A DNA stretch of 38,215 bases from an uncultured Sphingomonadales bacterium (GCA_903858875.1 CAIOKP010000126.1:1-38215), one strand, 5' to 3'. Positions 10,151 through 19,429 are shown, counted from the first letter of the stretch. Made by a program: numbers and translations. Notes: generated by a model from the sequence alone, not told the origin.

Positions 10151-10606
10151 ATGACCCGCTGGCCGCTGCCCATCCCTATGCAAATGGCGCTATCACAGGC
10201 GCAAAAGGCCGCAGATGCGGGCGAAGTGCCGATTGGCGCGGTCATCGTCCGGGGGGGCGAAATCATCGCCAGCGCCCACAATTTACCCCGCACGACCTGC
10301 GACCCCACCGCCCACGCCGAGGTTTTGGCGATTCGCGCCGCCACCGCCGCGCTTGGCAATGAACGACTCGACGATTGCGACCTGTGGGTCAGCCTGGAGC
10401 CTTGCGCGATGTGTGCGGGCGCTATCGTCCATGCCCGTATCGCCCGCGTCTATTATGCCGCGCCTGATCCCAAGGGCGGCGCCGTGGCGCAGGGCGCCCG
10501 CGTGTTCGACCAACCCACCTGCCTGCATCGCCCAGAGGTCTATGCCGGCATGGGCGAGGCCGAGGCGGCGGCGATGCTGCGGGATTTTTTCCAAGCGCGG
10601 CGTTAG
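10151..10606 (+). CDS. tadA: tRNA-specific adenosine deaminase
   Basis: This 151-residue cytidine-deaminase-fold enzyme converts adenosine 34 of tRNA-Arg(ACG) to inosine. The zinc and catalytic residues are present: His55-Ala-Glu57 (TAHAEV) and Cys85-Ala-Met-Cys88 (EPCAMCAGAIVHARI). GEVPIGAVIV precedes them as in other TadA proteins, and the C-terminal FDQPTCLHRPEVYAG segment fits. The ATG at 10151 follows GAAGGGGG; the longer frame upstream has no family similarity. It is convergent with nadC, with a 10-base gap and no obvious terminator. Confidence 0.96.
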   Translation: MTRWPLPIPMQMALSQAQKAADAGEVPIGAVIVRGGEIIASAHNLPRTTCDPTAHAEVLAIRAATAALGNERLDDCDLWVSLEPCAMCAGAIVHARIARVYYAAPDPKGGAVAQGARVFDQPTCLHRPEVYAGMGEAEAAAMLRDFFQARR

Positions 10607-10616
10607 GCGGCGGCGA

Positions 10617-11480
10617 TCACACCGCGACAAAATCCAGCCCGATATCCGCCGCCGGCGCGCTCTGCGTCAACCGCCCGACCGAGACGTAGTCCACGCCCGA
10701 CGCCGCAATCGCCGCGATCGTGTCCAGCCGCACGCCGCCGCTCGCCTCACACGGGACCCGGCCCGCGACGAGGCCCACGGCCTGCGCCAACATATCGGGC
10801 CCCATATTGTCGAGCAACAAATGCGTCGCCCCCGCGTCCAGCGCCGGCGCGATCTGGTCCAGCCGATCCACCTCGCAGATGATGCGAACAACGCCTGCCG
10901 CCTTTGCCCGCGCGACGGCCGGGCCCACGCCGCCGGCAATCGCGACATGGTTGTCCTTGATCATCGCCGCATCCCACAGGCCCATCCGGTGATTGGTCGC
11001 CCCGCCCATCCGCGTTGCGTATTTTTCCAGCACCCGCAGCCCCGGTATCGTCTTGCGCGTGTCGAGCAGCACGGCCTTGGTATCGCCCATCGCATCGACA
11101 TATTGCCGCGCCATCGTGGCAATGCCTGATAAATGCTGCACTGTGTTCAGAGCCGACCGCTCCGCCGTCAACAGCGCGCGCCCATTGCCGGTAATCCGCA
11201 TCAACGGAGTGCCCGGCGGCACCTGATCGCCATCACGTACCAGCGATTCCACCACCGCCGCCGGGTCCAGCGCGCGGAAAAACGCCGCGGCCAGCGGGAG
11301 CCCGGCGACCGTAATCGCATCGCGACTGTCCATCACGCCGACAAACCGCGCGTCGGCGGGGATCACGCTCTCGCTCGTCACATCATGCCCGTCGCCGGGC
11401 CAGCCTAGCCCAAGGTCTTCGGCCAGAATGGCGGTGACGAAGGTTGCGAGGTCGAAGCCGGGGAGGGTGAAGCTGGTCAT
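10617..11480 (-). CDS. nadC: Nicotinate-nucleotide pyrophosphorylase (carboxylating)
   Basis: This 287-residue quinolinate phosphoribosyltransferase makes nicotinate mononucleotide from quinolinate and PRPP in de novo NAD synthesis. Recognisable segments are ALNTVQHLSGIAT, AVLLDTRKTIPGLR, NHRMGLWDAAMIKDNHVA, EVDRLDQ, LLLDNMGP and ASGGVRLDTIAAIAASGVDY, which carry the conserved Lys/Arg and phosphate-binding residues. The length is normal. nadA and nadB are not in the window. It is the last gene of a long minus-strand run, 68 bases after the LytTR regulator gene. Confidence 0.96.
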   Translation of the reverse strand: MTSFTLPGFDLATFVTAILAEDLGLGWPGDGHDVTSESVIPADARFVGVMDSRDAITVAGLPLAAAFFRALDPAAVVESLVRDGDQVPPGTPLMRITGNGRALLTAERSALNTVQHLSGIATMARQYVDAMGDTKAVLLDTRKTIPGLRVLEKYATRMGGATNHRMGLWDAAMIKDNHVAIAGGVGPAVARAKAAGVVRIICEVDRLDQIAPALDAGATHLLLDNMGPDMLAQAVGLVAGRVPCEASGGVRLDTIAAIAASGVDYVSVGRLTQSAPAADIGLDFVAV

Positions 11481-11548
11481 AGCGGCAGGCTATAGGGGCT
11501 TTTGGGGGAAGAATGAAGATACCCCGCGCCGCTTACCCCTTCACGCAA

Positions 11549-12355
11549 TCAATGCACAAACCGCGCCACCACATCACGATACGACCGCGACACTTTCACA
11601 TCCGCGCCCGATTCCAGCACAAGGAAGCATTCGCCGTTGGTATGCGGCTTGACCTGGCGCACGAGGTTGAGGTTGACGATCCACGACCGGTGGACGCGCT
11701 GGAACACGCGGGGGTCGAGGCGGCGTTCGAGGTCCTTCATCGTTTCGCGCAGGATCATGGAATTGTCGGCGGTATAGATCACCATGTAATCGCCGGCGGC
11801 CTCGATCCGTTCGATCGTATCGACATCGACGCGAAAGATCTGGCCGCGATCCTTGATGTTGAGCAGTTTTTCAAACCGTCCGGCGCCGGCATTCGGGTCG
11901 CTGACTTCTTCATCCAGCGTGTCCATCGCGTCGGGCGCGACTTCGGCCAGCACGATTTTCAACTTTTCGGCCTCTTCGGAGGATCGCTTGTCGGCCAATC
12001 GCTGGCGCACGCGGTCGAGTGTGTCGGCCAGTTTGTCCTCGTCCACCGGCTTCATCAGATAGTTTACGGCATTGGCCTCGAACGCGCGCACGGCATGTTC
12101 CTGATAGGCGGTGACGAAGACAAACAGCGGTGGCTCCAGCTCCATCACGCCCTTGACCACCGCAAAGCCGTCAAAGCCCGGCATCTGGATGTCGAGAAAG
12201 ACGAGGTCGGGCTTTTCGGTCTTGATCTTGCGGATCGCCTCGCGCCCGTTGGCGCAGGTGTCGATGATCTCGACATCGGGAAATTTGGCAAGCCGCAACT
12301 GCAGGCCCTGAATAGCCAGCTTTTCATCATCGACGAGAATGGTGCGGATAGTCAT
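11549..12355 (-). CDS. LytTR family response regulator
   Basis: This 268-residue regulator has an N-terminal receiver domain (residues 3-120) with acidic pair Asp9-Asp10, phosphoacceptor Asp55 (VFLDIQMPGFDG), a conserved Thr in VFVTAYQEHA and the Lys in YLMKPVDED. The C-terminal LytTR DNA-binding domain (about 165-268) includes FRVDVDTIERIEAAGDYM, QRVHRSWIVNL and VSRSYRDVV. It lies 63 bases downstream of a LytS-type kinase gene on the same strand, so the two should form a two-component system. No strong ribosome-binding site is visible; the start follows the family alignment. Target genes are unknown. Confidence 0.94.
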   Translation of the reverse strand: MTIRTILVDDEKLAIQGLQLRLAKFPDVEIIDTCANGREAIRKIKTEKPDLVFLDIQMPGFDGFAVVKGVMELEPPLFVFVTAYQEHAVRAFEANAVNYLMKPVDEDKLADTLDRVRQRLADKRSSEEAEKLKIVLAEVAPDAMDTLDEEVSDPNAGAGRFEKLLNIKDRGQIFRVDVDTIERIEAAGDYMVIYTADNSMILRETMKDLERRLDPRVFQRVHRSWIVNLNLVRQVKPHTNGECFLVLESGADVKVSRSYRDVVARFVH

Positions 12356-12418
12356 GCAAGCAGTGTCCTGTGTGGTGCCGCTCTTTGCGGGTCCGGTACG
12401 CTTTCACACTGTCACGGC

Positions 12419-13588
12419 TTAACGGGGCGTGACTGCCGAGTGGGTGGCCGAGTGGGCGTGAGCGGTGGTGGGGGCAGGTTCGCGGCGTTCGAATGGAATT
12501 TCGATGGTCACGGCAAAGCCCCCTTCGGGTGGTTCATAGGTTTCGAAACGATGCCCCGCGCCATAGGCCTGTGCCAGCCGGTCGCGGATATTGGCCAGGC
12601 CGACGCCAGTCGACACCTGTTCGCCGCCATCGAACGTGACGCCCGACAGACGATTGTCGGCATCCGCCCCCTGTACCCCCGGCCCGGTGTCGGACACGGT
12701 GATTCGCAGGTTTGGGCCGACGATCCCGGCGGCAATGGTGATTTCGGCGCCGGTTTCCTGCGGGCTGACCGCGTATTTGATCGCGTTTTCAACCAGCGGT
12801 TGCAGCAATAGCGAGGGTAGCAAACCCGGCTCGCACGCCTCTTCGATGCGGAAGGTGGTGCGCAGCCTTTCCTCGAACCGCATCCGTTCGATGTCGAGAT
12901 AGAGCTTCAGCGTCTCGACCTCTTGCGCCACGGTCACCCGCCCGGTCGGCTGATTGACCAGCGTATAGCGCAGGAACGACGACAGCCGGGTCAGCATCGC
13001 ATTGGCCGGATCAGTTTGCTTCAACAGCACCAGTGTCGAGATCGAATTCAGCGTGTTGAACAGGAAATGCGGGTTCAACTGATACCGCAACATGGCGAGT
13101 TGCGCGCTGGTCGCCTGATTCTCGAGGCGCAACAACTGGTCGTTCTGTTCCTCGATCCGCAGGAAAAAGTTGATCGCGTAATACAGCGCCGACCATGCGC
13201 CCAGCAGCGTCGCATCAAGATAAAACACCCCGATGAATAATTGCGCAAAACTCGCCATCGTGTCGGGCCGGTACAGCGCGATCACCCAGCCATCCATAAA
13301 GGCATAGAGCGACACCGCGACCGGCAGCATCAGCGACGTCACGCCCCAAGTCACCAAGGGTCGCATCCCGATCAATTGATGATAGATCACCGCAAGGATC
13401 AGTGAGATCGAAAACCCGCTGATCGTGGCGATCAATACCAGCACGAGAAACGACGGTGGTTGCCCATTGGCGAGGCTCGACATCGAGCGCATCAGCATGG
13501 CGCCGGACCAACCGAGCACTTGCAGCCGCCAGAACGCCTTGTTCTTGTTGGCGAAAAAGGGTGAGGGACGAAACGGAAGCACAGCCAT
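12419..13588 (-). CDS. LytS/YehU-type membrane sensor histidine kinase
   Basis: This 389-residue kinase has about four N-terminal hydrophobic segments between residues 20 and 145, then a short coiled region (RIEEQNDQLLRLENQ). The His_kinase domain follows, with His174 in YQLNPHFLFNTLNSI, and an HATPase domain with PLVENAIKYAV (N box), DTGPG (G1) and GVGLANIRDRL (G2). There is no recognisable extracellular sensing domain, so the membrane part itself may sense the signal. The C-terminus is rich in Ala, Thr and His. The LytTR regulator gene follows directly. The DsbA/M48 pair upstream on the same strand raises the possibility of an envelope signal, which is inference. Confidence 0.94.
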   Translation of the reverse strand: MAVLPFRPSPFFANKNKAFWRLQVLGWSGAMLMRSMSSLANGQPPSFLVLVLIATISGFSISLILAVIYHQLIGMRPLVTWGVTSLMLPVAVSLYAFMDGWVIALYRPDTMASFAQLFIGVFYLDATLLGAWSALYYAINFFLRIEEQNDQLLRLENQATSAQLAMLRYQLNPHFLFNTLNSISTLVLLKQTDPANAMLTRLSSFLRYTLVNQPTGRVTVAQEVETLKLYLDIERMRFEERLRTTFRIEEACEPGLLPSLLLQPLVENAIKYAVSPQETGAEITIAAGIVGPNLRITVSDTGPGVQGADADNRLSGVTFDGGEQVSTGVGLANIRDRLAQAYGAGHRFETYEPPEGGFAVTIEIPFERREPAPTTAHAHSATHSAVTPR

Positions 13589-13656
13589 AGTCGCCGCCTT
13601 ATCGTAGAAGCGGGCGCAAGGGAATATTGCAGGCCCCAGCCCGCACGACGCGGCGC

Positions 13657-14391
13657 TTAATGGCGCGCTGCAGCCACGGCCTTGGCCAGCGCGTCATAGC
13701 CCAGCGCGCCGCCCAACATCTGATCGCCCGCCAGCCAGCTGGGTGTGCCATTCAACCCGAGCGCGCGGGCCAGCGTCAAATTGCTCTCGATTTCGGCCTG
13801 CGTGGCGGGGTCGGCGATGATCTTTGCCGCGGCCACTGGATCGAGCCCGGCGGTGCGCGCGGCGGCGGCGATCGTATCAGCGTTGGGGCGCCCGGCGGCA
13901 AACATTGCCTTGTGAAAGGCGCCATATTTGCCTTGCGCGGCGGCGGCCAGCGCCATTTTCGCCGCATCCGCGCTTTCGGGCGACAGGATCGGCAATTCGC
14001 GCAGCACCACCTTCAGATCGGGATTGGCGCCGATCAAACGGTCGACATCGCCCAAGCTCTGCCGGCAATAGCCGCAGGCGAAATCCATGAATTCGACCAG
14101 CACGACCTTGCCATTGGGATTGCCCATCACGGCGCCCGGCCATGCCTTCTCGATCTGGGGCCGCAATTGGGCGACCTGTTTGGTGCCATCCTGCGCCTTC
14201 AATTTCTCGACCGCTTCGGGCAGGATTTCGGGGTGCGACAGGATGTAATCATGCACCGCGCGATCCGTACCGGGGTGCGGGATCGGCAAATAGGCCGCCA
14301 CCATCGCGCCCAACGGCCCGCAAATCGCGGCAACGGCGGCGGCGATGACGATGACACGGCGGGGCGACAGGGGCTTTGATGTTTCGGACAT
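13657..14391 (-). CDS. DsbA-like thiol:disulfide oxidoreductase
   Basis: This 244-residue protein has an N-terminal membrane anchor or signal segment (about 12-34) and a thioredoxin-fold domain. The active site is Cys106-Gly-Tyr-Cys109 in FMDFACGYCRQSL, and GTPSWLAG holds the likely cis-proline loop. Together with the VILRELPILS-like strand (VVLRELPILSPES) this matches DsbA/Com1-like proteins that oxidise or reduce disulfides in the periplasm. The start at 14391 lies 10 bases after the stop codon of the M48 protease gene, so the two are very likely co-transcribed. A role in folding envelope proteins with the protease is inferred. Confidence 0.92.
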   Translation of the reverse strand: MSETSKPLSPRRVIVIAAAVAAICGPLGAMVAAYLPIPHPGTDRAVHDYILSHPEILPEAVEKLKAQDGTKQVAQLRPQIEKAWPGAVMGNPNGKVVLVEFMDFACGYCRQSLGDVDRLIGANPDLKVVLRELPILSPESADAAKMALAAAAQGKYGAFHKAMFAAGRPNADTIAAAARTAGLDPVAAAKIIADPATQAEIESNLTLARALGLNGTPSWLAGDQMLGGALGYDALAKAVAAARH

Positions 14392-14401
14392 GCGCGGGGC
14401 C

Positions 14402-15796
14402 TTACTTGTGTTTCTTGGCGCGGGCGAGGGCGCTTTTGGCCTCCATCGCAATATCTTCGGCGCGGATGGCGTCGGGCGATCCGATGGGCAGGCCGGATTT
14501 GGCCATCGACGCGCTGCGCAAGGCCTCGGCCATGTGGCCCGAAAGCGATTGCTGTTCTGCGCTGGCCAGTTGCGCGCGCGGCATATCACCGTTCTTGGCA
14601 TAGATGATGCCCAGCACGTACCAAGCAAACGGATTTTCCCGGTCGCGCGCCACGGCGGCTTTCAGCACCTTTTGTGCCTCGGCCATATGCGCGGTGCTGT
14701 TCACCCGTTCATCCGCAGCGACCAGCGCATGGCCAAAGGTCGTGGCGATCAACGGCTGGTTGCCGGTCAATTCCGTCGCGCGGCGCAATGGTCCCAGCGC
14801 CTCGTCCGGCCGCCCGCTTTCCAGCAGGATCTGGCCCTTCAGCTCCAGAAAATACGGATCAGTCGGCGCATCGCGCAGCAAAGCGTCCGTTTCCGCCGTC
14901 GCCTTGTCGAGAAAGCCATCCTTGTGAAAGGCATAGGCGCGGGCATAATGCGCCGGCACATCCGTCATATATTCGGGATAGGTCTGATACGTGCTGCCCG
15001 GTTCCGCCAGATAGCCGAACAGCTTGGCCTTCACGCGTTGAAACCGCGCTTCCAGCACCGGGTCATTGGGCTTTTTCCACGCCGGGTCTTTTTCATAGAC
15101 GTCCTGCAAATAGGCAATGCGGTCGTCGGTCATCGGGTGGGTGGAATAGAACGAGGCTTCCGCGCTGCGGGTCATGCCATAACGGCTTTCGAGGTTGAGC
15201 AGCTTGTGAAAGAAATCAATCGAGCCGCGCCCGGAAATCCCCGCGCCCGACAGAAATTTGACCCCCGCCGCGTCCGCCGCCTCTTCCTCGCCGCGCGAAT
15301 AGGCGAGGTATTTGCCCATCGCCGCCTGTTGCCCGGCCATAAATACGCCCATCGCCGCCTCGCCCGCGCCGGCCGCCACCGCCGCGCCGGCCAGCAATAG
15401 CGACAGGATCGAGATATTGCTGGCTGTCTTGGCGCCGCGATCATCGATGGCGTGGCCGCCGACGACATGGCCCAATTCATGCGCGATGACGCCTTGCACC
15501 TCGTTGGCGGTGCTGGCCTCGTTGATCAGGCCGGAATTGAGGTAGACTGCTTGGCCGCCGGCGACAAAGGCGTTCACTTCGGAATCATTGACCAGCACGA
15601 TGTCGACATTCTTGGGGTCAAGCCCGGCGGCTTTGACCAGCGGGCTGGCCATATCGTGGAACAGCGCTTCGGTCTCGGCATCGCGCAGAATCGATTGCGC
15701 CGCAGCCGGCTGAATGGCCAGCAATGTCCCCGCGATCAGGGACAGGGTCTTCGCCAGAGGGCGAGCGAGGGGGGGCAGTGCGGCGCGTATCGTCAT
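14402..15796 (-). CDS. Periplasmic M48 family metalloprotease with TPR repeats (BepA-like)
   Basis: This 464-residue protein has a signal peptide ending near AAAQ, an M48 protease domain with HELGH (106-110) and EEEAAD (170-175, third zinc ligand and conserved Asp), and an alpha-helical TPR-like C-terminal half (PTDPYFLELKGQILLESG; NPFAWYVLGIIYAKNG). This is the architecture of BepA/YfgC, which in E. coli controls assembly or degradation of outer-membrane proteins such as LptD. A hydrophobic Ala/Gly segment (about 128-160) separates the two zinc motifs. The neighbouring DsbA-like gene fits a role in disulfide-containing outer-membrane proteins. The BepA equivalence is inference from architecture. 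Confidence 0.93.
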   Translation of the reverse strand: MTIRAALPPLARPLAKTLSLIAGTLLAIQPAAAQSILRDAETEALFHDMASPLVKAAGLDPKNVDIVLVNDSEVNAFVAGGQAVYLNSGLINEASTANEVQGVIAHELGHVVGGHAIDDRGAKTASNISILSLLLAGAAVAAGAGEAAMGVFMAGQQAAMGKYLAYSRGEEEAADAAGVKFLSGAGISGRGSIDFFHKLLNLESRYGMTRSAEASFYSTHPMTDDRIAYLQDVYEKDPAWKKPNDPVLEARFQRVKAKLFGYLAEPGSTYQTYPEYMTDVPAHYARAYAFHKDGFLDKATAETDALLRDAPTDPYFLELKGQILLESGRPDEALGPLRRATELTGNQPLIATTFGHALVAADERVNSTAHMAEAQKVLKAAVARDRENPFAWYVLGIIYAKNGDMPRAQLASAEQQSLSGHMAEALRSASMAKSGLPIGSPDAIRAEDIAMEAKSALARAKKHK

Positions 15797-15844
15797 GAGC
15801 GCCCATAGCCTAGCACGCTGACGGCTGAACTGCGCCTGAAGAAA

Positions 15845-17227
15845 TCAGTCGGTCAGGCGCCGGGCCGCACGGGCCAGCAATGCCGCATCATCCGCCACTT
15901 CGCCAAGCAACGCGACGGTGCCATCGGGCAATCGGCGCGCAACCAACAGCGTGAATTCCGCGCCCTTGCTGGGCACGCTCGACAATGCGCGGGGCGGCAG
16001 TGCACCAAGTCGGCGGATGGCTGTGGGGCGCGTGTCGCGCGGGACGCTGGCGGACTCGGCATGACGCCAGCGGCGTTCTTCGGCGACCACGCCTTTCAAC
16101 CCACCCGGCGCGGTGGCCAGATGCGCCGTCAATTCGCCCCGGCGCAGGCCCAGCCGTTGGGCATGGGTCAGCACGGCGGCATATTCGGTCAGGCGGGTCT
16201 TGTCGTAATCCGGCCCAAACACCAGTTTGACCAGCGGGATCAGCGGCGCGCGCGGTTGCGCCGTCAGCCCGCTATCAACCATCAGCGCGGCCAGAACGCC
16301 CGGTTCCTTGTCGGCGGCCAGCGCGAAATCATAGGCCCGCCCGATCGCGGCATACAGCGCCTGACGCGTGCGTTCGCCCGAAAACAGCGCCGCCTGTGCC
16401 AATTCGCGCGCCGAGGCCAGCCAGTCAGCCAAGGTCATATGGCGCGCCACGTCGCCCGGCACGGCGGCAAATTCCAGCGTTGCCAGCGCGGTGACTGCGG
16501 CGGCATGAGGATCGACGCCAAAGCCTGGTACGGGCAGGGCCTTGCCGGCATTGGGCGCCGGTTTGGAGAGTGCCCATTGCGGCACACGTGCGATGGGTGG
16601 CTGGCTATCGGGTGCTTCAAAGGCGGCACCGATCTGGCGGGCCAAATCAGCGCTCAAACTGGCGTCCGCCAATTCCTTCCAGTTGATGACTCCCAACACA
16701 TGGCCGATTGCCGCCCCGTTCGCAGCCTCGTTGGCGTCAGCGTCCGAAAATGGCAGTAGGATGCCGCGATAGAGGATGGTCGCGCCGCGTTGGTTGATGC
16801 ATTCGGCTTCGAATCCAATCGGCGCTTTTTGGCTGTGGATCTGCGCATACTGCTCGGTAATATGCGACAATAGCGATCCGTCCGGGGCCTCTGTCAACCG
16901 CTCGATCACACGGGTCGTGCCACATTCCGCGGCCAGTTTTTCGCCAATAAAGGCGATCTTTGGGGCATCCAATCCATCGGAAAAATCGAGCACCACCGCA
17001 TAGGGCGCAACATCGGGCATCTGGTCCAACCGCAGATCGTCAATCGCTGGCAAGGCGCGGTCGCCCAGCAATGCCGCCCAATAATTATAGGCGAGCACCG
17101 GCATCCGGCGTTCGTCCTGGGCGATGATGACCGGCAATTCGCCGGGGATTTCGTCCTCGTCGTCCCAATCGTCGCTGGCCTGCGCCGCGGTGATGCGATC
17201 GAAGAAATTGCCGGGAAATCCGTCCAT
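15845..17227 (-). CDS. PAS-like domain protein of unknown function
   Basis: This 460-residue protein has no signal peptide or membrane segment. Residues 18-28 are very acidic (SDDWDDEDEIP). Residues about 55-190 (LDQMPDVAPYAVVLDFSDG, IAFIGEKLAAECG, GFEAECINQRGATILYRGILLPFSD) resemble the PAS-like regulatory domain found in alphaproteobacterial sensory proteins. The remainder is Ala-rich and largely helical, with a conserved-looking end (SKGAEFTLLVARRLPDG, LLGEVADD). No kinase, cyclase or effector motif is visible. AGGACGG precedes the ATG. It sits between an MFS transporter and the M48 protease. Its function is unknown; a sensory or scaffold role is only a guess. Confidence 0.8.
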   Translation of the reverse strand: MDGFPGNFFDRITAAQASDDWDDEDEIPGELPVIIAQDERRMPVLAYNYWAALLGDRALPAIDDLRLDQMPDVAPYAVVLDFSDGLDAPKIAFIGEKLAAECGTTRVIERLTEAPDGSLLSHITEQYAQIHSQKAPIGFEAECINQRGATILYRGILLPFSDADANEAANGAAIGHVLGVINWKELADASLSADLARQIGAAFEAPDSQPPIARVPQWALSKPAPNAGKALPVPGFGVDPHAAAVTALATLEFAAVPGDVARHMTLADWLASARELAQAALFSGERTRQALYAAIGRAYDFALAADKEPGVLAALMVDSGLTAQPRAPLIPLVKLVFGPDYDKTRLTEYAAVLTHAQRLGLRRGELTAHLATAPGGLKGVVAEERRWRHAESASVPRDTRPTAIRRLGALPPRALSSVPSKGAEFTLLVARRLPDGTVALLGEVADDAALLARAARRLTD

Positions 17228-17298
17228 AATCCGTCCTGAAATGGCCTGTCGCGATCCTTGTGGCGCAACAGGGTAAACGGATCGTTAAGTTGCGCGGA

Positions 17299-18552
17299 TC
17301 AAACGACGTGCCGGGGCCCCGGCGGTGCGGGCAGCGGCGCCATGATACGCAGCACAACCAAGCTGGAGATCAGCCACAGCGCTGCGCCATGCAGCGCCGC
17401 CGCCAGCCCCAGCCAATCGGCCACCGTGCCCCAGATCCACGCGCCCAGCGCCATCGCGCCAAACGTCACCGCCTGATAGATCGACATGCATCGGCCCAAA
17501 ATCCCCTCGGGCGAGCGCATTTGCATCGAGACATTCAGGGTGGTTGCCGCGCTGACCCAGCCCGCCCCCGCGATCAGCGCGGCCGGCCCGGCGATGATCA
17601 GCGTGCTGGCGCTGGCCAGCACCATCTGCGCCACGACGAAGGCGAGAGTTGCCGCGGTAATTGCCCCTTCGACGCCCATCCGGCGGCGGATTTCGCCCAC
17701 CGCAACCGCGGCCAGCACCGATCCGACGCCGAACAGGCCCAGCAAAATGCCAAGGCTGACCTCGGAGCCATGCAAAGGCCCGCGCACCACCATCGGCACG
17801 AGGGCATGAAACCCCGCCGTGCCCAATCCCAACCCCGCACCGCGCAACAGCACCCGGCGGATGGCGTTATCGGTTGCGCAAAACCGCAGGCCAGCGGCCA
17901 TCGCGGGCACAATCGGTTGCGGCTTGCGGCTCTGCACATCCGGGCGCCAGCGGAGCAGCACCACGATGAGTCCGACATAACTAACCGCGTTGACTGCAAA
18001 GGCCCAACCGACATTCGCCACCGAAATCAGCAAGCCCCCCAGCGCCGGCCCGGCACAGCGCGCCAGATTGAATGCCATCGCGTTAAGCGTGATCGCCTGC
18101 GGCAAAATTTCGCGATCCACCTGCGACCGCACCGACGCCTGCCACGCCGGCTGGTTGAGCGCCAACCCCGCGCCCACCGCCAGCGTAAACGCCAGCAAGA
18201 GCGCGGGCGTCATTGTCCCCTGCCACGCCATCACCGCCAATGCCGTCGAGACAACCAGCATCCAGCCTTGCGCCCACAACATTACCTGTCGCCGGTCATA
18301 ATTGTCGGCAATCGCCCCGGCCAGCACGCCAAACAGCGGGATCGGCAAGGTGGTGGAGGATTGCACCATCGCCACCAGGCGGTGCGAATGGGTCAGGTCG
18401 GTCATCAACCACGCCGCAGCCACCGACTGGATCATCGAGCCGAGGTTCGACGCCAGATTGGCGATCCATATCGCGCGATAGGTTGGATAGCCAAAGGGCG
18501 CGAAAGTGCCGGTTTGCAACGTCGCGGGGGCGGATATATCAGGGCTTGGCAC
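17299..18552 (-). CDS. MFS transporter
   Basis: This 417-residue integral membrane protein has about 11-12 hydrophobic segments and the arrangement of the MFS_3 (enterobactin-exporter-like) group: PFGYPTYRAIWIANLASNLGSMIQ at the start (split here between segments 1 and 2), then LAGAIADNYDRRQVMLWAQG with the conserved GxxxD(R/N)xxRR loop, and GLLLGVGS-like segments later. It is probably a proton-driven efflux pump; the substrate cannot be told. The start codon is GTG at 18552, 47 bases after the stop of the fatty-acid hydroxylase-type gene, so the two may be co-transcribed. Confidence 0.9.
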   Translation of the reverse strand: MPSPDISAPATLQTGTFAPFGYPTYRAIWIANLASNLGSMIQSVAAAWLMTDLTHSHRLVAMVQSSTTLPIPLFGVLAGAIADNYDRRQVMLWAQGWMLVVSTALAVMAWQGTMTPALLLAFTLAVGAGLALNQPAWQASVRSQVDREILPQAITLNAMAFNLARCAGPALGGLLISVANVGWAFAVNAVSYVGLIVVLLRWRPDVQSRKPQPIVPAMAAGLRFCATDNAIRRVLLRGAGLGLGTAGFHALVPMVVRGPLHGSEVSLGILLGLFGVGSVLAAVAVGEIRRRMGVEGAITAATLAFVVAQMVLASASTLIIAGPAALIAGAGWVSAATTLNVSMQMRSPEGILGRCMSIYQAVTFGAMALGAWIWGTVADWLGLAAALHGAALWLISSLVVLRIMAPLPAPPGPRHVV

Positions 18553-18599
18553 TGGCTGGCTCTAGGTGGACAGGCGGATGGCGGCAAGGGGGTGGAGGA

Positions 18600-19325
18600 C
18601 TAGAACTTGCCCAGCCCCTTGTCGGTGCCACACAGCCGGTCCCAGATGCGGAAATACAGGCCATAGTTGCAACGATAGAGGTCATGGTGCCGCTGATGAT
18701 GGCTGGCGGTGATCAGCCAACCGCCGGCCCGCGATTTGACCAGCCAGTCGGGAAACATCTCCCAGCCCATGTGATTGGTCACGCCCATAACGGTCATCAC
18801 CGTCAACACCACGCCCAGGGCCGCCACGTGGATCGGCACGACAAATACCAGCGCCGGGATGACAATCGCCTGTGTCAACGCCTCGACCGGGTGGAAGCTC
18901 ATTGCGGCCCAGGCGGTTGGCGGGCGGCTGGCGTGATGCACCGCATGCGCGATGCGGAAAACGCGCGGGCGATGCATCCAGCGGTGCGTCCAATAAAACC
19001 ACGTGTCATGCGCCAACAGATAGAGCAGAACCGACACCGGCAGCCACCACAGCGGCATTGCCTCGGCATCACGATAGATCCGCGTCCAGCCATGCGCTTG
19101 CCAGCCCCACGCGACGATGCCGGCGGGAATGCCAAAGATCGCGCAGGACGCCAGCGACCACAGGATCTCAAAACGGATCTGGCGCGACAGCGGCGCATAG
19201 AGCCCCGGCTTGCGCCGCGCGGTGGCGAGGGCAAAGCCGCCACTGGCCAGCACATAGCGCAGCGTCACAATGGCCGTCATGGCCAGTGCGGACAGCAGGA
19301 CGGCGAGCAGGGTGGGTTCAGCCAT
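18600..19325 (-). CDS. Sterol desaturase / fatty acid hydroxylase family protein
   Basis: This 241-residue integral membrane di-iron enzyme carries the three histidine clusters of the family: HDTWFYWTHRWMHR, HAVHH, and SHHQRHHDLYRCNYG near the C-terminus. About four hydrophobic helices surround them. Such enzymes hydroxylate or desaturate lipid or carotenoid substrates using oxygen. The start at 19325 (MAEPTLLAVLLSALAM) leaves a normal family length; the frame upstream has no similarity. The substrate cannot be assigned; membrane lipid or carotenoid modification would be usual in sphingomonads. Confidence 0.92.
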   Translation of the reverse strand: MAEPTLLAVLLSALAMTAIVTLRYVLASGGFALATARRKPGLYAPLSRQIRFEILWSLASCAIFGIPAGIVAWGWQAHGWTRIYRDAEAMPLWWLPVSVLLYLLAHDTWFYWTHRWMHRPRVFRIAHAVHHASRPPTAWAAMSFHPVEALTQAIVIPALVFVVPIHVAALGVVLTVMTVMGVTNHMGWEMFPDWLVKSRAGGWLITASHHQRHHDLYRCNYGLYFRIWDRLCGTDKGLGKF

Positions 19326-19429
19326 AGAGTCGCTTATGCCGCCGCGCGGGCCATCGCGCAAATGGGCAAAAGGACATGGCAATGCGGGCAGACTTGCGTC
19401 TGCGCCGCGCCAGTGCTTGGGGGCGATTG

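Noticed and set aside
17260..18603. 447-residue plus-strand frame opposite the MFS transporter
   Set aside because: Rich in Arg, His, Gln and Pro without hydrophobic order; the minus strand gives a clean transporter.
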